Shown here one piece after another: positions 43,643 to 53,380 of a DNA stretch of 64,000 nucleotides. How positions within the stretch are numbered: position 1 is the stretch's first letter; the number at the start of each line of letters is the position of its first letter. The stretch comes from Aeromicrobium fastidiosum (lineage in GTDB: Bacteria; Actinomycetota; Actinomycetes; Propionibacteriales; Nocardioidaceae). The notes beneath the pieces are model-generated. The model made no database searches. It was given only the letters and a program-made list of their open reading frames with translations, and was not told the origin of the DNA. The position numbers and the translations under genes are program-made. Location of the stretch: NCBI RefSeq assembly GCF_017876595.1, contig NZ_JAGIOG010000001.1, positions 2,542,001-2,606,000 of the forward strand. The letters run 5' to 3'.

Positions 43643-45156
43643 TGAGCACCGACCTGACCCGCAAGACCGCCGACGAGCTGGCCCGCTCGCTGTCGGCCAA
43701 GGAGGTCTCCTCGGTCGAGGTGACCCAGGCCCTGGTCGACCGCATCGGAGCCGTCGACGGAGCGATCCACGCCTTCCTGCACGTCGACGCCGAGGGTGCT
43801 CTCGCGACGGCCGCCGACATCGACGACCGTCGCGCCAAGGGCGAGCAGCTGTCGTACCTCGCGGGCGTGCCGATCGCCGTCAAGGACGTCCTGGCCACGC
43901 GCGGGATGCCCACGACGTGCGGCTCGAAGATCCTCGACGGCTGGATCCCGCCCTACGACGCCACGGTCACCGCCAAGATCAAGGCTGCGGGCCTGCCGAT
44001 CCTGGGCAAGACCAACATGGACGAGTTCGCGATGGGCTCGTCGACCGAGCACTCCGCGTACGGTCCGACCCACAACCCCTGGGACACCACGCGCATCCCC
44101 GGTGGCTCCGGCGGTGGCTCGGCCGCTGCCGTCGCCGCGTTCGAGGCGCCGCTCGCGATCGGCACCGACACCGGCGGCTCGATCCGCCAGCCCGGAGCGC
44201 TCACCGGCACTGTCGGCGTCAAGCCGACGTACGGCGGGGTCAGCCGCTACGGCCTCGTCGCGATGGCCAGCAGCCTCGACCAGGCCGGCCCGGTCACCCG
44301 CACGGTGCTCGACGCCGCGCTGCTGCACGAGCTCATCGCGGGTCACGACCCCATGGACTCCACGAGCATCCCCGACGCCGTCCCGGCCGTCGTGGCCGCC
44401 GCACGTCGCGCCGACGTCAAGGGGCTCAAGATCGGCATCGTCCGCGAGCTCGGCGGCGAGGGCTTCCAGCCCGGCGTCGAGGCGCGTTTCACCGAGGCCG
44501 TCGAGCTGCTGACGTCCGCCGGTGCCGAGGTCGTCGAGGTCTCGATCCCGAGCATCTCGTACGCCCTGGGTGCCTACTACCTCGTGATGCCGAGCGAGGC
44601 GAGCAGCAACCTCGCCAAGTTCGACGCTATGCGCTACGGCGTCCGCGTGCCGCCTGCCGGCGTCGACGACCCCAGCGCCGAGCAGGTCATGGCGTCGAGC
44701 CGCGACGCGGGCTTCGGCAGCGAGGTCAAGCGCCGCATCATCCTCGGCACCTACGCGCTGTCGAGCGGCTACTACGACGCGTACTACGGATCGGCGCAGA
44801 AGGTCCGCACGATCCTGGCGCGCGACTTCGACGCCGCGTTCGCCGACGTCGACGTGCTGGTCTCGCCGACGTCGCCGACCACGGCCTACCCGCTGGGCGA
44901 CAAGCTCGACGACCCGTTGGCGATGTACCTCGGCGACATCGCCACGATCCCGGCCAACCTCGTCGGCATCCCGGGCCTGTCGCTGCCGGTCGGCCTCGCT
45001 GCGGAGGACGGCCTCCCGGTCGGACTGCAGTTCCTGGCCCCGCAGAAGGCCGACGACCGCCTCTACAACGCGGCGGCCGCCCTCGAGCAGCTGCTCGAGC
45101 AGAAGTGGGGCGGCACGCTGCTGTCCCAGGCACCCGAGCTGGAGGCAACCCGATGA
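43642..45156 (+). CDS. gatA: Asp-tRNA(Asn)/Glu-tRNA(Gln) amidotransferase subunit A
   Basis: The glutaminase subunit of the amidase-signature family, which provides ammonia for converting misacylated Glu-tRNA(Gln) and Asp-tRNA(Asn). The Ser-cisSer-Lys triad is formed by K81 (PIAVKDVL), the [13 protein letters not shown] loop and the nucleophile serine in [11 protein letters not shown]. Its 504 aa are normal. The gene overlaps gatB by ATGA. Confidence 0.96.
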   Translation: MSTDLTRKTADELARSLSAKEVSSVEVTQALVDRIGAVDGAIHAFLHVDAEGALATAADIDDRRAKGEQLSYLAGVPIAVKDVLATRGMPTTCGSKILDGWIPPYDATVTAKIKAAGLPILGKTNMDEFAMGSSTEHSAYGPTHNPWDTTRIPGGSGGGSAAAVAAFEAPLAIGTDTGGSIRQPGALTGTVGVKPTYGGVSRYGLVAMASSLDQAGPVTRTVLDAALLHELIAGHDPMDSTSIPDAVPAVVAAARRADVKGLKIGIVRELGGEGFQPGVEARFTEAVELLTSAGAEVVEVSIPSISYALGAYYLVMPSEASSNLAKFDAMRYGVRVPPAGVDDPSAEQVMASSRDAGFGSEVKRRIILGTYALSSGYYDAYYGSAQKVRTILARDFDAAFADVDVLVSPTSPTTAYPLGDKLDDPLAMYLGDIATIPANLVGIPGLSLPVGLAAEDGLPVGLQFLAPQKADDRLYNAAAALEQLLEQKWGGTLLSQAPELEATR

Positions 45157-46649
45157 CCGTCGAGACGCTCGTCCCCTTCGACGAGGCCCTGACCCGCTAC
45201 GACCCCGTCATGGGCCTCGAGATCCACATCGAGCTCAACACCGCGACCAAGATGTTCTGCGGCTGCCCGACGGAGTTCGGTGCCGAGCCCAACACCCAGG
45301 TGTGCCCCGTGTGCCTCGCGCTGCCGGGCGCGCTGCCCGTCGTCAACGCCAAGGCCGTCGAGTCGGCGATCCGCATGGGCCTCGCGCTCAACTGCTCGAT
45401 CGCCGAGTGGTGCCGCTTCGCGCGCAAGAACTACTTCTACCCCGACATGCCGAAGAACTTCCAGACGTCGCAGTACGACGAGCCCATCGCGTTCGACGGA
45501 TACGTCGACGTCGAGGTGGACGGTGAGACGTTCCGTATCGACATCGAGCGTGCCCACATGGAGGAGGACACCGGCAAGGCGCTGCACGTCGGCGGCTCCA
45601 CCGGACGCATCCACGGTGCCGACTTCTCGCTGGTCGACTACAACCGCGCCGGCATCCCGCTGATCGAGATCGTCACCCGCACGATCGAGGTGCCGCCCGA
45701 GAAGGCCCCCGCCGTCGCCCGTGCTTACGTCTCGTACGTCCGCGACCTCATCGGCGGCCTGGGCGTCTCCGACGTCCGGATGGACCAGGGATCGCTGCGC
45801 GCCGACGTCAACCTGTCGCTCAAGCCCAAGGGCTCGACGACCCTCGGCACCCGGTCGGAGACCAAGAACGTCAACTCGTTCCGGTCGGTCGAGCGCGCCG
45901 TTCGCTTCGAGATCTCGCGTCACGCGGGCATCCTCGACGCCGGTGGCAAGGTCGTGCAGGAGACCCGGCACTTCCAGGAGGACACCGGCACGACGTTGTC
46001 GGGCCGCGAGAAGTCCGACGCCGACGACTACCGCTACTTCCCGGAGCCCGATCTGGCCCCCGTCTCGCCGTCGCGCGAGTGGGTCGAGGAGCTGCGGGCC
46101 ACGCTGCCCGAGCCGCCGGCCGTCCGCCGTGCGCGGCTGCAGGCCGACTGGGGCTTCTCCGATCTCGACATGCGCGACACGATCGGCGCGGGTGCGCTCG
46201 ACCTGATCGTCGAGACGGTCGGGGCCGGCACGACGCCGCAGGCCGCCAAGAAGTGGTGGCTCGGAGAGATGGCGCGCCGCGCCAACGAGACCGGCCGCGA
46301 CCTCGACGCGCTGGGCATCACGCCCGCGCAGGTCGCCGAGATCCAGGGCCTCATCGATGCCAAGCGCATCAACGACAAGCTCGCTCGCTCGGTCTTCGAC
46401 GGCGTCATCGCGGGTGAGGGCACGCCCGAGGAGGTCGTGGTCGCCCGCAAGCTCGAGGTCGTCTCGGACGACGGTGCGCTGGGCGCAGCCGTCGACCGGG
46501 CCATCGAGGCCGATCCCGACGCCGCGGCCAAGATCCGCGCCGGCAACCAGGGAGTGGCCGGGGCGCTGATCGGTGCGGTCATGAAGGAGATGCGCGGTCA
46601 GGCCGATGCCGGCCGCGTGCGCGAGCTCATCCTCGAGAAGCTGTCGTAG
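45153..46649 (+). CDS. gatB: Asp-tRNA(Asn)/Glu-tRNA(Gln) amidotransferase subunit B
   Basis: The kinase/tRNA-binding subunit that activates the misacylated residue. The N-terminal catalytic cradle contains [20 protein letters not shown] and [13 protein letters not shown] (zinc cysteines), with [20 protein letters not shown]. The C-terminal YqeY-like tail domain ends [20 protein letters not shown]. Its 498 aa are normal. The ATG at 45153 is preceded by GGAGGCAACCCG. Confidence 0.96.
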   Translation: MTVETLVPFDEALTRYDPVMGLEIHIELNTATKMFCGCPTEFGAEPNTQVCPVCLALPGALPVVNAKAVESAIRMGLALNCSIAEWCRFARKNYFYPDMPKNFQTSQYDEPIAFDGYVDVEVDGETFRIDIERAHMEEDTGKALHVGGSTGRIHGADFSLVDYNRAGIPLIEIVTRTIEVPPEKAPAVARAYVSYVRDLIGGLGVSDVRMDQGSLRADVNLSLKPKGSTTLGTRSETKNVNSFRSVERAVRFEISRHAGILDAGGKVVQETRHFQEDTGTTLSGREKSDADDYRYFPEPDLAPVSPSREWVEELRATLPEPPAVRRARLQADWGFSDLDMRDTIGAGALDLIVETVGAGTTPQAAKKWWLGEMARRANETGRDLDALGITPAQVAEIQGLIDAKRINDKLARSVFDGVIAGEGTPEEVVVARKLEVVSDDGALGAAVDRAIEADPDAAAKIRAGNQGVAGALIGAVMKEMRGQADAGRVRELILEKLS

Positions 46650-46660
46650 ACCCCCGCGGC

Positions 46661-46722
46661 GGCGGTGGATCTGCCACCGAAACGCGCGAGTTTCGGCGTC
46701 ATTCGGTGGATGATCCACCGCC
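46661..46722. terminator. nested inverted repeats between convergent genes
   Basis: The outer stem is GGCGGTGGAT 46661-46670 with 46713-46722. The middle stem is CCACCGAA 46674-46681 with 46702-46709. The inner alternative is CCGAAAC 46677-46683 with GTTTCGG 46690-46696. It probably ends both gatB and the hydrolase gene. Confidence 0.7.
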
Positions 46723-46742
46723 CACGGGTGGGCGCGGGTGGC

Positions 46743-47627
46743 TCAACCCACGCGGGCCAGCAGCTCCTTGAGCTCCTCGAGCACGACGTCGGGGAATTCG
46801 ACGGGGATGAAGTGCGTGCCGTTGAGCTCGCGGTAGCGGGAGCCGCGGACTCGCTGCGAGGCGGTCAGCATCGCGGGCGCTCCCGTGAACACGTCCCACT
46901 TGCCGGCGACGAACGTCACCGGGATGTCGATGTCGCGCAGTGACACCCGGGCGTGCTCGGAGACGCTCAGTGCCAGCTTGGCGTACCAGGCGGGGTGGGT
47001 CGTGAAGAACTCCTGCAGCAGCGTTCGCAGCTCGGCGGTGTCGGCGGACGGGAAGATGATGTGCGTCTTGCGGACGACGTCGGTCGTGAGGTTGGTCCAG
47101 GGCAGCTTGCGGGTCACGGGTGCCAGCACGTGGCCGGTGACCGTGACCGACCGGGCGAGGGCGACCATCATCGCCCGGGCGACGAGCGGCGGCACGTGCA
47201 GCGGGGCGAGCATCGTCGAGAACGTGTTGCCGGGCACCCCGGCGACCGCGAGGATGCCGGAGACCCGCTCGGGGTGGCGGGTCGCCAGCTCGAAGGCGAT
47301 CGTGACGCCGGTCGACCAGCTCGCGACAACCGTGGTCTCGAGCCCCGCGTCGTCCATGACGGCGAGGGCGTCCTCGATGAACGAGTCGAGGTCGACGCGG
47401 CCGTCGGCGGGGCGGGCGGATCCGCCGGTGCCGCGGTGATTCCAGCCGATGACGCGCACGCCGCTGCCCGCGCGCATGAGGGTCGGCCAGGCGTGCGGGT
47501 TGGTGCCGAGGCCGTTCGAGACCAGCACCGTCGGGCCGTCGCCATCGTTGGTCCAGGCGCGGATGCGCGTGCCGTCGGCGCTCGTGACGTCGTAGTAGCG
47601 CACGAGGGCCGCGGTGGGTGTGGTCAC
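46743..47627 (-). CDS. alpha/beta hydrolase (serine nucleophile)
   Basis: A 294-aa hydrolase. It begins TTPTAALVRYYDVTSADGTRI. The oxyanion region is VLVSNGLGTNPHAWP. The nucleophile is in VVASWSTGVTIAFEL (SWSTG, where GxSxG is usual). The acid Asp is near AGKWDVFTGA and the His is in NGTHFIPVEFP. The GTG at 47627 is preferred over an ATG 37 codons upstream because GACAAT ends 6 nt before it (leaderless) and the upstream residues are not hydrolase-like. Part of its N-terminus is echoed in a remnant at 49033-49175. Confidence 0.85.
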   Translation of the reverse strand: MTTPTAALVRYYDVTSADGTRIRAWTNDGDGPTVLVSNGLGTNPHAWPTLMRAGSGVRVIGWNHRGTGGSARPADGRVDLDSFIEDALAVMDDAGLETTVVASWSTGVTIAFELATRHPERVSGILAVAGVPGNTFSTMLAPLHVPPLVARAMMVALARSVTVTGHVLAPVTRKLPWTNLTTDVVRKTHIIFPSADTAELRTLLQEFFTTHPAWYAKLALSVSEHARVSLRDIDIPVTFVAGKWDVFTGAPAMLTASQRVRGSRYRELNGTHFIPVEFPDVVLEELKELLARVG

Positions 47628-47709
47628 GCGCCGATTGTCCACGGGGAGGGCCGGTGCTGCAACGCCAGCCACATGTCGCGAACGCCCTCGCGTGCCCCAC
47701 CTCATGACC

Positions 47710-47715
47710 GACAAT
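47710..47715 (+). promoter_or_regulatory. -10 element, leaderless GT87 gene
   Basis: GACAAT ends 6 nt before the GTG at 47722. The same hexamer and spacing serve the divergent hydrolase (47627) and the SDR gene (55012). Confidence 0.4.
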
Positions 47716-47721
47716 GGGCCG

Positions 47722-49056
47722 GTGCGCCGCCTCGTCACCCGTCTCCGGTCGTCGTCGGCGGTCGCGGCGTCGGCCGTCGACCGGTTCGTCTCGCCGGAGC
47801 GGATGCTCCTCTACCCGGTTGCCCTGCTCATCGGCAGCGTGGTGGTGATGACGGCGGCCATCGCCCTCGGTGACATGCCGTTCATCGCCGGCGGGAACGT
47901 GGTGCTGCCCGACTTCCTGGCCCACTGGACCGGTGGCCGCATGCTGCTGGACGGCGACGCCGGAGTGCTCTACGACCCCTTCGCCCAGAAGGTGCTGCAG
48001 ACCGACGAGCTGGGCGAAGGACCCCTCTCGTGGTTCGTCTCCCCGCCCTTCTCGGCCTATCTGTACGTCCCCTTCGCGATGCTGGACTACGGCACGGCCG
48101 CCCTCGCCTGGACGGTGCTCTCCGCAGCGTGCCTGGTGGCGGCCGGCCACCTCGTGCGTCCCTTCGCGCCTCGGCTGTTCCGCGACCACGCCCGAGGCGT
48201 CTACGTCGTGCTGCTCGCGACCCAGCCCGTGTTCGAGCTGCTGGGATCCGGCCAGGACACAGGGGCGTCGGTGCTGCTGTGGGTCGCCGGGATCAGGCTG
48301 CTGCTGGCGGGTCGCGACGTGCTCGGCGGCTCCGTCCTGGCCCTGGGACTGTTCAAGCCGCAGCTGTTCTTCGTCGTGCCGATCGTGCTCGTGGTGCAGG
48401 GCCGGTGGCGGGCGCTGGCCGCCTGGGCGGCGACCGCGGCGGCTCTGGCCCTGCTGTCCGTCCGAGCAGTCGGGGTCGATGGAGTCGTCGACTGGGCCCA
48501 GGTGCTGACGTCGGACACCTTCCACACCGTGGTCCAGGCCGCGCAGGCCTGGAAGATGCAGTCGCTGCCGGCTCTCGCGACCACACTGGGCCTTCCCTCG
48601 TCGACGAGCGGCGTCATCGCGGTCGCGGCCGTCCTCGTCGTCATCGGTCAGCTGTGGCGGGCGCGGTCACGTGGTGTGGCCGAGCTGCCGATGTGGATGC
48701 TCGCGATGACCGCGACAGTCGTCGCCTCGCCCCACCTGGTCGTCTACGACCTGGTCGTGGCCCTCGTGCCGATCCTGTGGATCGTGGAGCACATCGGGTC
48801 ACGCACGACACGGCTCTCCTGCGTGGCGCTGTTCGTCCTCACCTGGACGATCCCGGTGCGTCATGTCATCGGTGGACCGTTCGAGGCAGCCTGGTCGGCG
48901 ATCCCCCTGACGATCCTGTGGGTGGTGCTCGCCCGTTCGATCGGCGTCACCGGTCGAACGGTGCGCGGCCCTGCTCGACGCTGGCCCAGCAGGACCGCGT
49001 CCCAGTCACGTGTTCGCCCTGCGACACGTGGCTCAGCCGCCGGGGATGGGACGTAG
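47722..49056 (+). CDS. GT87 family polyprenyl-phosphate mannosyltransferase-like membrane protein
   Basis: A 444-aa polytopic membrane protein with about nine to ten hydrophobic helices. The first outer loop holds the GT-C type aspartate and DUF2029/GT87 pattern (VVLPDFLAHWTGGRMLLDGD, VLYDPFAQ). These enzymes add mannose from polyprenyl-phosphate-mannose to lipoglycans or glycolipids in actinobacteria (family knowledge). The last ~30 residues are Arg/Ser-rich and overlap a hydrolase remnant on the other strand, so the 3' end may have been redefined by rearrangement. The GTG start rests on the leaderless -10; an ATG six codons upstream is the alternative. Confidence 0.82.
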   Translation: MRRLVTRLRSSSAVAASAVDRFVSPERMLLYPVALLIGSVVVMTAAIALGDMPFIAGGNVVLPDFLAHWTGGRMLLDGDAGVLYDPFAQKVLQTDELGEGPLSWFVSPPFSAYLYVPFAMLDYGTAALAWTVLSAACLVAAGHLVRPFAPRLFRDHARGVYVVLLATQPVFELLGSGQDTGASVLLWVAGIRLLLAGRDVLGGSVLALGLFKPQLFFVVPIVLVVQGRWRALAAWAATAAALALLSVRAVGVDGVVDWAQVLTSDTFHTVVQAAQAWKMQSLPALATTLGLPSSTSGVIAVAAVLVVIGQLWRARSRGVAELPMWMLAMTATVVASPHLVVYDLVVALVPILWIVEHIGSRTTRLSCVALFVLTWTIPVRHVIGGPFEAAWSAIPLTILWVVLARSIGVTGRTVRGPARRWPSRTASQSRVRPATRGSAAGDGT

Positions 49057-49175
49057 CGCGAGGATCTCGGCGACGAGCGGGGCCGTCGCCGTCATGGGTC
49101 CAGCCGCGGATGCGCGTGCCGTCGCCGTCATGGGTCCAGCCGCGGATGCGCGTGCCGCCGGCGCTCGTCGGACCA
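49033..49175 (-). pseudogene. remnant of an alpha/beta hydrolase gene
   Basis: On the minus strand TSAGGTRIRGWTHDGDG closely matches the N-terminus of the nearby hydrolase (TSADGTRIRAWTNDGDG). The 12-residue unit is duplicated (36-bp tandem repeat). After a frameshift the strand continues PLVAEILALRPIPGG then stop (49033-49035), which resembles a hydrolase C-terminus. The whole catalytic core is missing. It reads best as an internally deleted paralogue. There is no start codon in frame nearby. Confidence 0.55.
49082..49153 (+). repeat. 36-bp tandem duplication
   Basis: Two exact adjacent copies (49082-49117 and 49118-49153), equal to 12 codons of the hydrolase remnant. Confidence 0.95.
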
Positions 49176-49190
49176 TCATGGCGTCGGGGG

Positions 49191-49239
49191 CGGTGCGCTG
49201 GCGTCCATGGTGAGATCGGAAGTCGACGCTGGCGCACCG
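49191..49239 (+). repeat. 49-bp inverted-repeat element (CGGTGCGCTGGCGTCCA family), copy 2
   Basis: The left arm (49191-49207) is identical to 32942-32958. The right arm (49223-49239) matches 32974-32990 at 15 of 17 positions. The interior is 15 bp in both copies but unrelated in sequence. It lies just after the ATP-grasp gene. Confidence 0.65.
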
Positions 49240-49251
49240 CCTCGGGTGGGA

Positions 49252-50100
49252 TCAGACCCGGGCGAGGATCGCGTCGACCAAGCGGTCCGCTCCGCCGCCG
49301 GACTGGGGCAGGAACAGGCTGGGCTCGGCCAGCTCGAGCTCGATCAGCAACGGCGACCCGTCGGTGGCCGTGACGAGGTCGACACGGGCGTATAGCGGCG
49401 GTTCGTCGAGCGAGAGCGCCTCGCAGGCCGCGGCGATGGCTCGCTGCGACACCTCGTGCTGGGCCTCGCTCGGCGACCGGGGCGTGATGCTCTCGCGGCT
49501 GTCCCGGTCCTGGCGGACGCCCTCGCCGCGCTCGAGCAGGGGCCCCTTGCGGATCGCGTGCGAGAACGTGCCGTTGAAGTGCAGCATCGCGGTCTCGCCC
49601 TCGTCGTCGACCGAGGCGATGTAGGGCTGGGTCATGGACGCCCTGCCGGCCGCGACGAGCGACGCGCTGTGCTCCCAGACCTCCTCGCGGGTGCCCCATC
49701 GCGCGGTGTCCTTGGATCCTGCCGAGATGGTCGGTTTGACGACCCACTCCGCGTGGTCGCCGAGGTCGTCCCCGGTAGCGACGTCCCACCGTGTCTCGAT
49801 GATCGGGACGCCTGCCGCCTCGAGCTGCCGGAGGTAGACCTTGTCGGTGTTCCAGGTGAGGACGTCGGCGGTGTTGTGCAGGCGGGGCACCGAGGCGGCC
49901 CAGGCGAGGAACTCGTCGCGGCGGGCGAGGTAGTCCCAGCACGACCGCACGACGACGGCGTCGTACGAGGCCCAGTCGACCGTCGGGTCGTCCCAGACCA
50001 CGACCTCGCCGCCGGTACCCCGGTCGGCCGCGGCCGCGGCCAGGAGCGGGAGGTCGGTGTCGTGGACGCGGCTGCCGGAGCTGGTGACGAAGGCGATCAT
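49252..50100 (-). CDS. ATP-grasp domain protein (RimK/glutathione-synthetase-like)
   Basis: A 282-aa protein. After an N-terminal alpha/beta region (MIAFVTSSGSRVHDTDLP, VVRSCWDYLARRDEFLAW) come ATP-grasp elements: the ATP-binding lysine in EWVVKPTISAGSKDT, TQPYIASVDDEGETAMLHFNG, and the metal-binding LIELELAEPSLFL. It should ligate a carboxylate to an amine or thiol; the substrate is unknown. The ATG at 50100 is preferred because TAGCAT ends 7 nt before it. An in-frame ATG at 50109 is inside that promoter. It is divergent from satD with a shared operator. Confidence 0.85.
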   Translation of the reverse strand: MIAFVTSSGSRVHDTDLPLLAAAAADRGTGGEVVVWDDPTVDWASYDAVVVRSCWDYLARRDEFLAWAASVPRLHNTADVLTWNTDKVYLRQLEAAGVPIIETRWDVATGDDLGDHAEWVVKPTISAGSKDTARWGTREEVWEHSASLVAAGRASMTQPYIASVDDEGETAMLHFNGTFSHAIRKGPLLERGEGVRQDRDSRESITPRSPSEAQHEVSQRAIAAACEALSLDEPPLYARVDLVTATDGSPLLIELELAEPSLFLPQSGGGADRLVDAILARV

Positions 50101-50107
50101 GCTCAGC

Positions 50108-50113
50108 ATGCTA
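50108..50113 (-). promoter_or_regulatory. -10 element, leaderless ATP-grasp gene
   Basis: On the minus strand TAGCAT ends 7 nt before ATG 50100. Its -35 position falls inside operator box 1 (50119-50135). Confidence 0.5.
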
Positions 50114-50118
50114 TCGAG

Positions 50119-50191
50119 TGAAGCTCGACACTTCACTCTTGCGTATTGAAGCAGGACGCTTCACTATAAAGAAATGAACCGTGACGCTTCA
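50119..50191. promoter_or_regulatory. three-box operator between ATP-grasp and SatD genes
   Basis: TGAAG-N7-CTTCA occurs at 50119-50135 and 50147-50163, and TGAAC-N7-CTTCA at 50175-50191. The period is exactly 28 bp. Box 1 overlaps the -35 region of the minus gene. Box 2 lies between TTGCGT (50139-50144) and the -10 region of the plus gene (CACTAT 50162-50167 or TATAAA 50165-50170). Box 3 starts one base inside the satD ATG. The arrangement predicts repression of both genes by one dimeric regulator. Confidence 0.7.
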
Positions 50192-50824
50192 TCTCTGTAC
50201 GCCGTGATCGGCGACCTCGTGGGGTCCCGTGACCAGCCCTCGCGCGCCGAGGCCCAGCGGAGCCTGCAGGATGCCCTCGACACGGTCAACCAGCAGGTCG
50301 CGTCCGCCCTGCAGCCGCTCGAGCCGACGATCGGCGACGAGCTGCAGGGGGTGTACGCAGACCTCCACGACGCCCTGCTGGCGACGGTGCTGGTGCGACT
50401 GGCGCTGCCCGACACGATGGACTGCCGCTTCGGCATCGGGGTCGGGACGATCGAGATCGTCGGTACGTCCAACTACGGTCTGACGCAGGACGGCCCCGCT
50501 TGGTGGTCGGCGCGCACGGCGATCGACACCGCCAAGGACAAGAGCCGTCACCTGCCGGGGCTGCGCACCTGGATCGTGCGCGACGAGACGGAGGAACCCG
50601 ACATGGCCAATGCCTACCTGCTGATGCGCGACGAGCTCGTCAGCGGCTTCGACGCCCGCCAGCGCCGCATCGCGCTCGGCGTGGTCCAGGGCCGGACGCG
50701 GACGCAGCTGGCCGAGCAGGAGGGCATCTCGGTCTCGGCGGTGTCGCAACGCCACCGCGCCGGCATCGGGGCGCTGATCGAGTCGATCGACCACCTGCCG
50801 ATGCTCTCCGGCGGCCGGGCATGA
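50174..50824 (+). CDS. SatD family protein with C-terminal HTH
   Basis: A 216-aa protein. The SatD-like body begins [22 protein letters not shown] and contains [23 protein letters not shown]. Residues ~171-204 form a helix-turn-helix ([22 protein letters not shown]). SatD proteins are poorly characterised. The HTH plus the operator overlapping its own start codon suggest autoregulation (inference). CACTAT ends 6 nt before the ATG. The next gene, a membrane protein, overlaps by ATGA. Confidence 0.82.
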   Translation: MNRDASSLYAVIGDLVGSRDQPSRAEAQRSLQDALDTVNQQVASALQPLEPTIGDELQGVYADLHDALLATVLVRLALPDTMDCRFGIGVGTIEIVGTSNYGLTQDGPAWWSARTAIDTAKDKSRHLPGLRTWIVRDETEEPDMANAYLLMRDELVSGFDARQRRIALGVVQGRTRTQLAEQEGISVSAVSQRHRAGIGALIESIDHLPMLSGGRA

Positions 50825-51483
50825 GCGCCCTTGCCGTCCTGCTCGCAGCCGTCGGCATCGCCGACCTCGTGCGACGGTTCAAGATCGTGACGGCGCTCGT
50901 CGTGACCGTGGCGGGCCTGCTGCTGCTCGGCGGTGGCTGGCACACGATCTGGTTGACGCTCGTCATCGCCCTCGTGGTCGTCATCTGGGTCGACGCGGCG
51001 AGCCACGACTCATCGGCGGGGCTTACGGTGCTCGCGGTCGTGGCCGCGGCCCTCGTCGTCACCTCCGGATGGGTGTCGTTCGGCGAGGCGGCCCTCGACG
51101 ACTGGTACGTCGACCTGCCGATCCCGCGGCTGGCCACAGTCCCGCTCGACCGGGCCGCGCTCGGGCTGGGCGTCGTGCTGTTCCTCACGACCGCCGCCAA
51201 CGTCGTGGTGCGACGGGTCCTGGGTGCCACGGGTCCGCAGGTGCTGGCCCAGGGGGCCGACCTCAAGGGAGGACGCGTGCTGGGCCCGCTCGAGCGGTGG
51301 TTCGTGCTGGCCTGCGCACTGAGCGGCAACCTCGCCGCGATCGCGATCGTCGTCGCCGCCAAGGGCATCCTGCGGTTCCCCGAGATCTCGCGCGACAACA
51401 CCGACGGCCTGAGGGCCGAGTACGTGCTGGTCGGCAGCTTCGTCAGCTGGGGCCTCGCGCTGCTGTTCGTCCCGCTCTTCTGA
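50821..51483 (+). CDS. membrane protein co-translated with satD
   Basis: A 220-aa protein with about six to seven hydrophobic helices (for example [78 protein letters not shown]). I recognise no transporter signature. SatD genes commonly have a membrane-protein partner downstream, so the pair is probably a functional unit (partly inference). Start ATG by 4-bp overlap. Confidence 0.8.
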   Translation: MSALAVLLAAVGIADLVRRFKIVTALVVTVAGLLLLGGGWHTIWLTLVIALVVVIWVDAASHDSSAGLTVLAVVAAALVVTSGWVSFGEAALDDWYVDLPIPRLATVPLDRAALGLGVVLFLTTAANVVVRRVLGATGPQVLAQGADLKGGRVLGPLERWFVLACALSGNLAAIAIVVAAKGILRFPEISRDNTDGLRAEYVLVGSFVSWGLALLFVPLF

Positions 51484-51517
51484 GCGGACTCGCAGACCGG
51501 CGACCGGGGCCACCGCG

Positions 51518-51523
51518 TAATCT
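51518..51523 (+). promoter_or_regulatory. -10 element, leaderless ilvD
   Basis: TAATCT ends 7 nt before the ATG at 51531. Confidence 0.45.
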
Positions 51524-51530
51524 GTGCACC

Positions 51531-53216
<1,686 letters not shown>

Positions 53217-53269
53217 TCTGACACTCCACCGGTGGCGTTGACCGCCGCCGCGACAACCCGGAGGCGATG

Positions 53270-53380
53270 ATGGGTATGCCCGCCGCGGAGGTCCGCGCGA
53301 CCTGCCGCGCCGCGCTCACGTCGGAGAACCTCCCCGCTCCGGGGGTTGATCTCGAGGCTCTGCGGTGGCGACAACGGTGA
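53270..53380 (+). CDS. possible 36-aa small protein ahead of the duplicated-domain gene
   Basis: A short frame with a good Shine-Dalgarno (GGAGG 53260-53264, 5 nt before the ATG at 53270). It encodes MGMPAAEVRATCRAALTSEN and ends in a basic RWRQR. It overlaps the next gene by 16 bp, so it could be a coupling leader. No homologue is recognised, and it could be spurious. Confidence 0.35.
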   Translation: MGMPAAEVRATCRAALTSENLPAPGVDLEALRWRQR

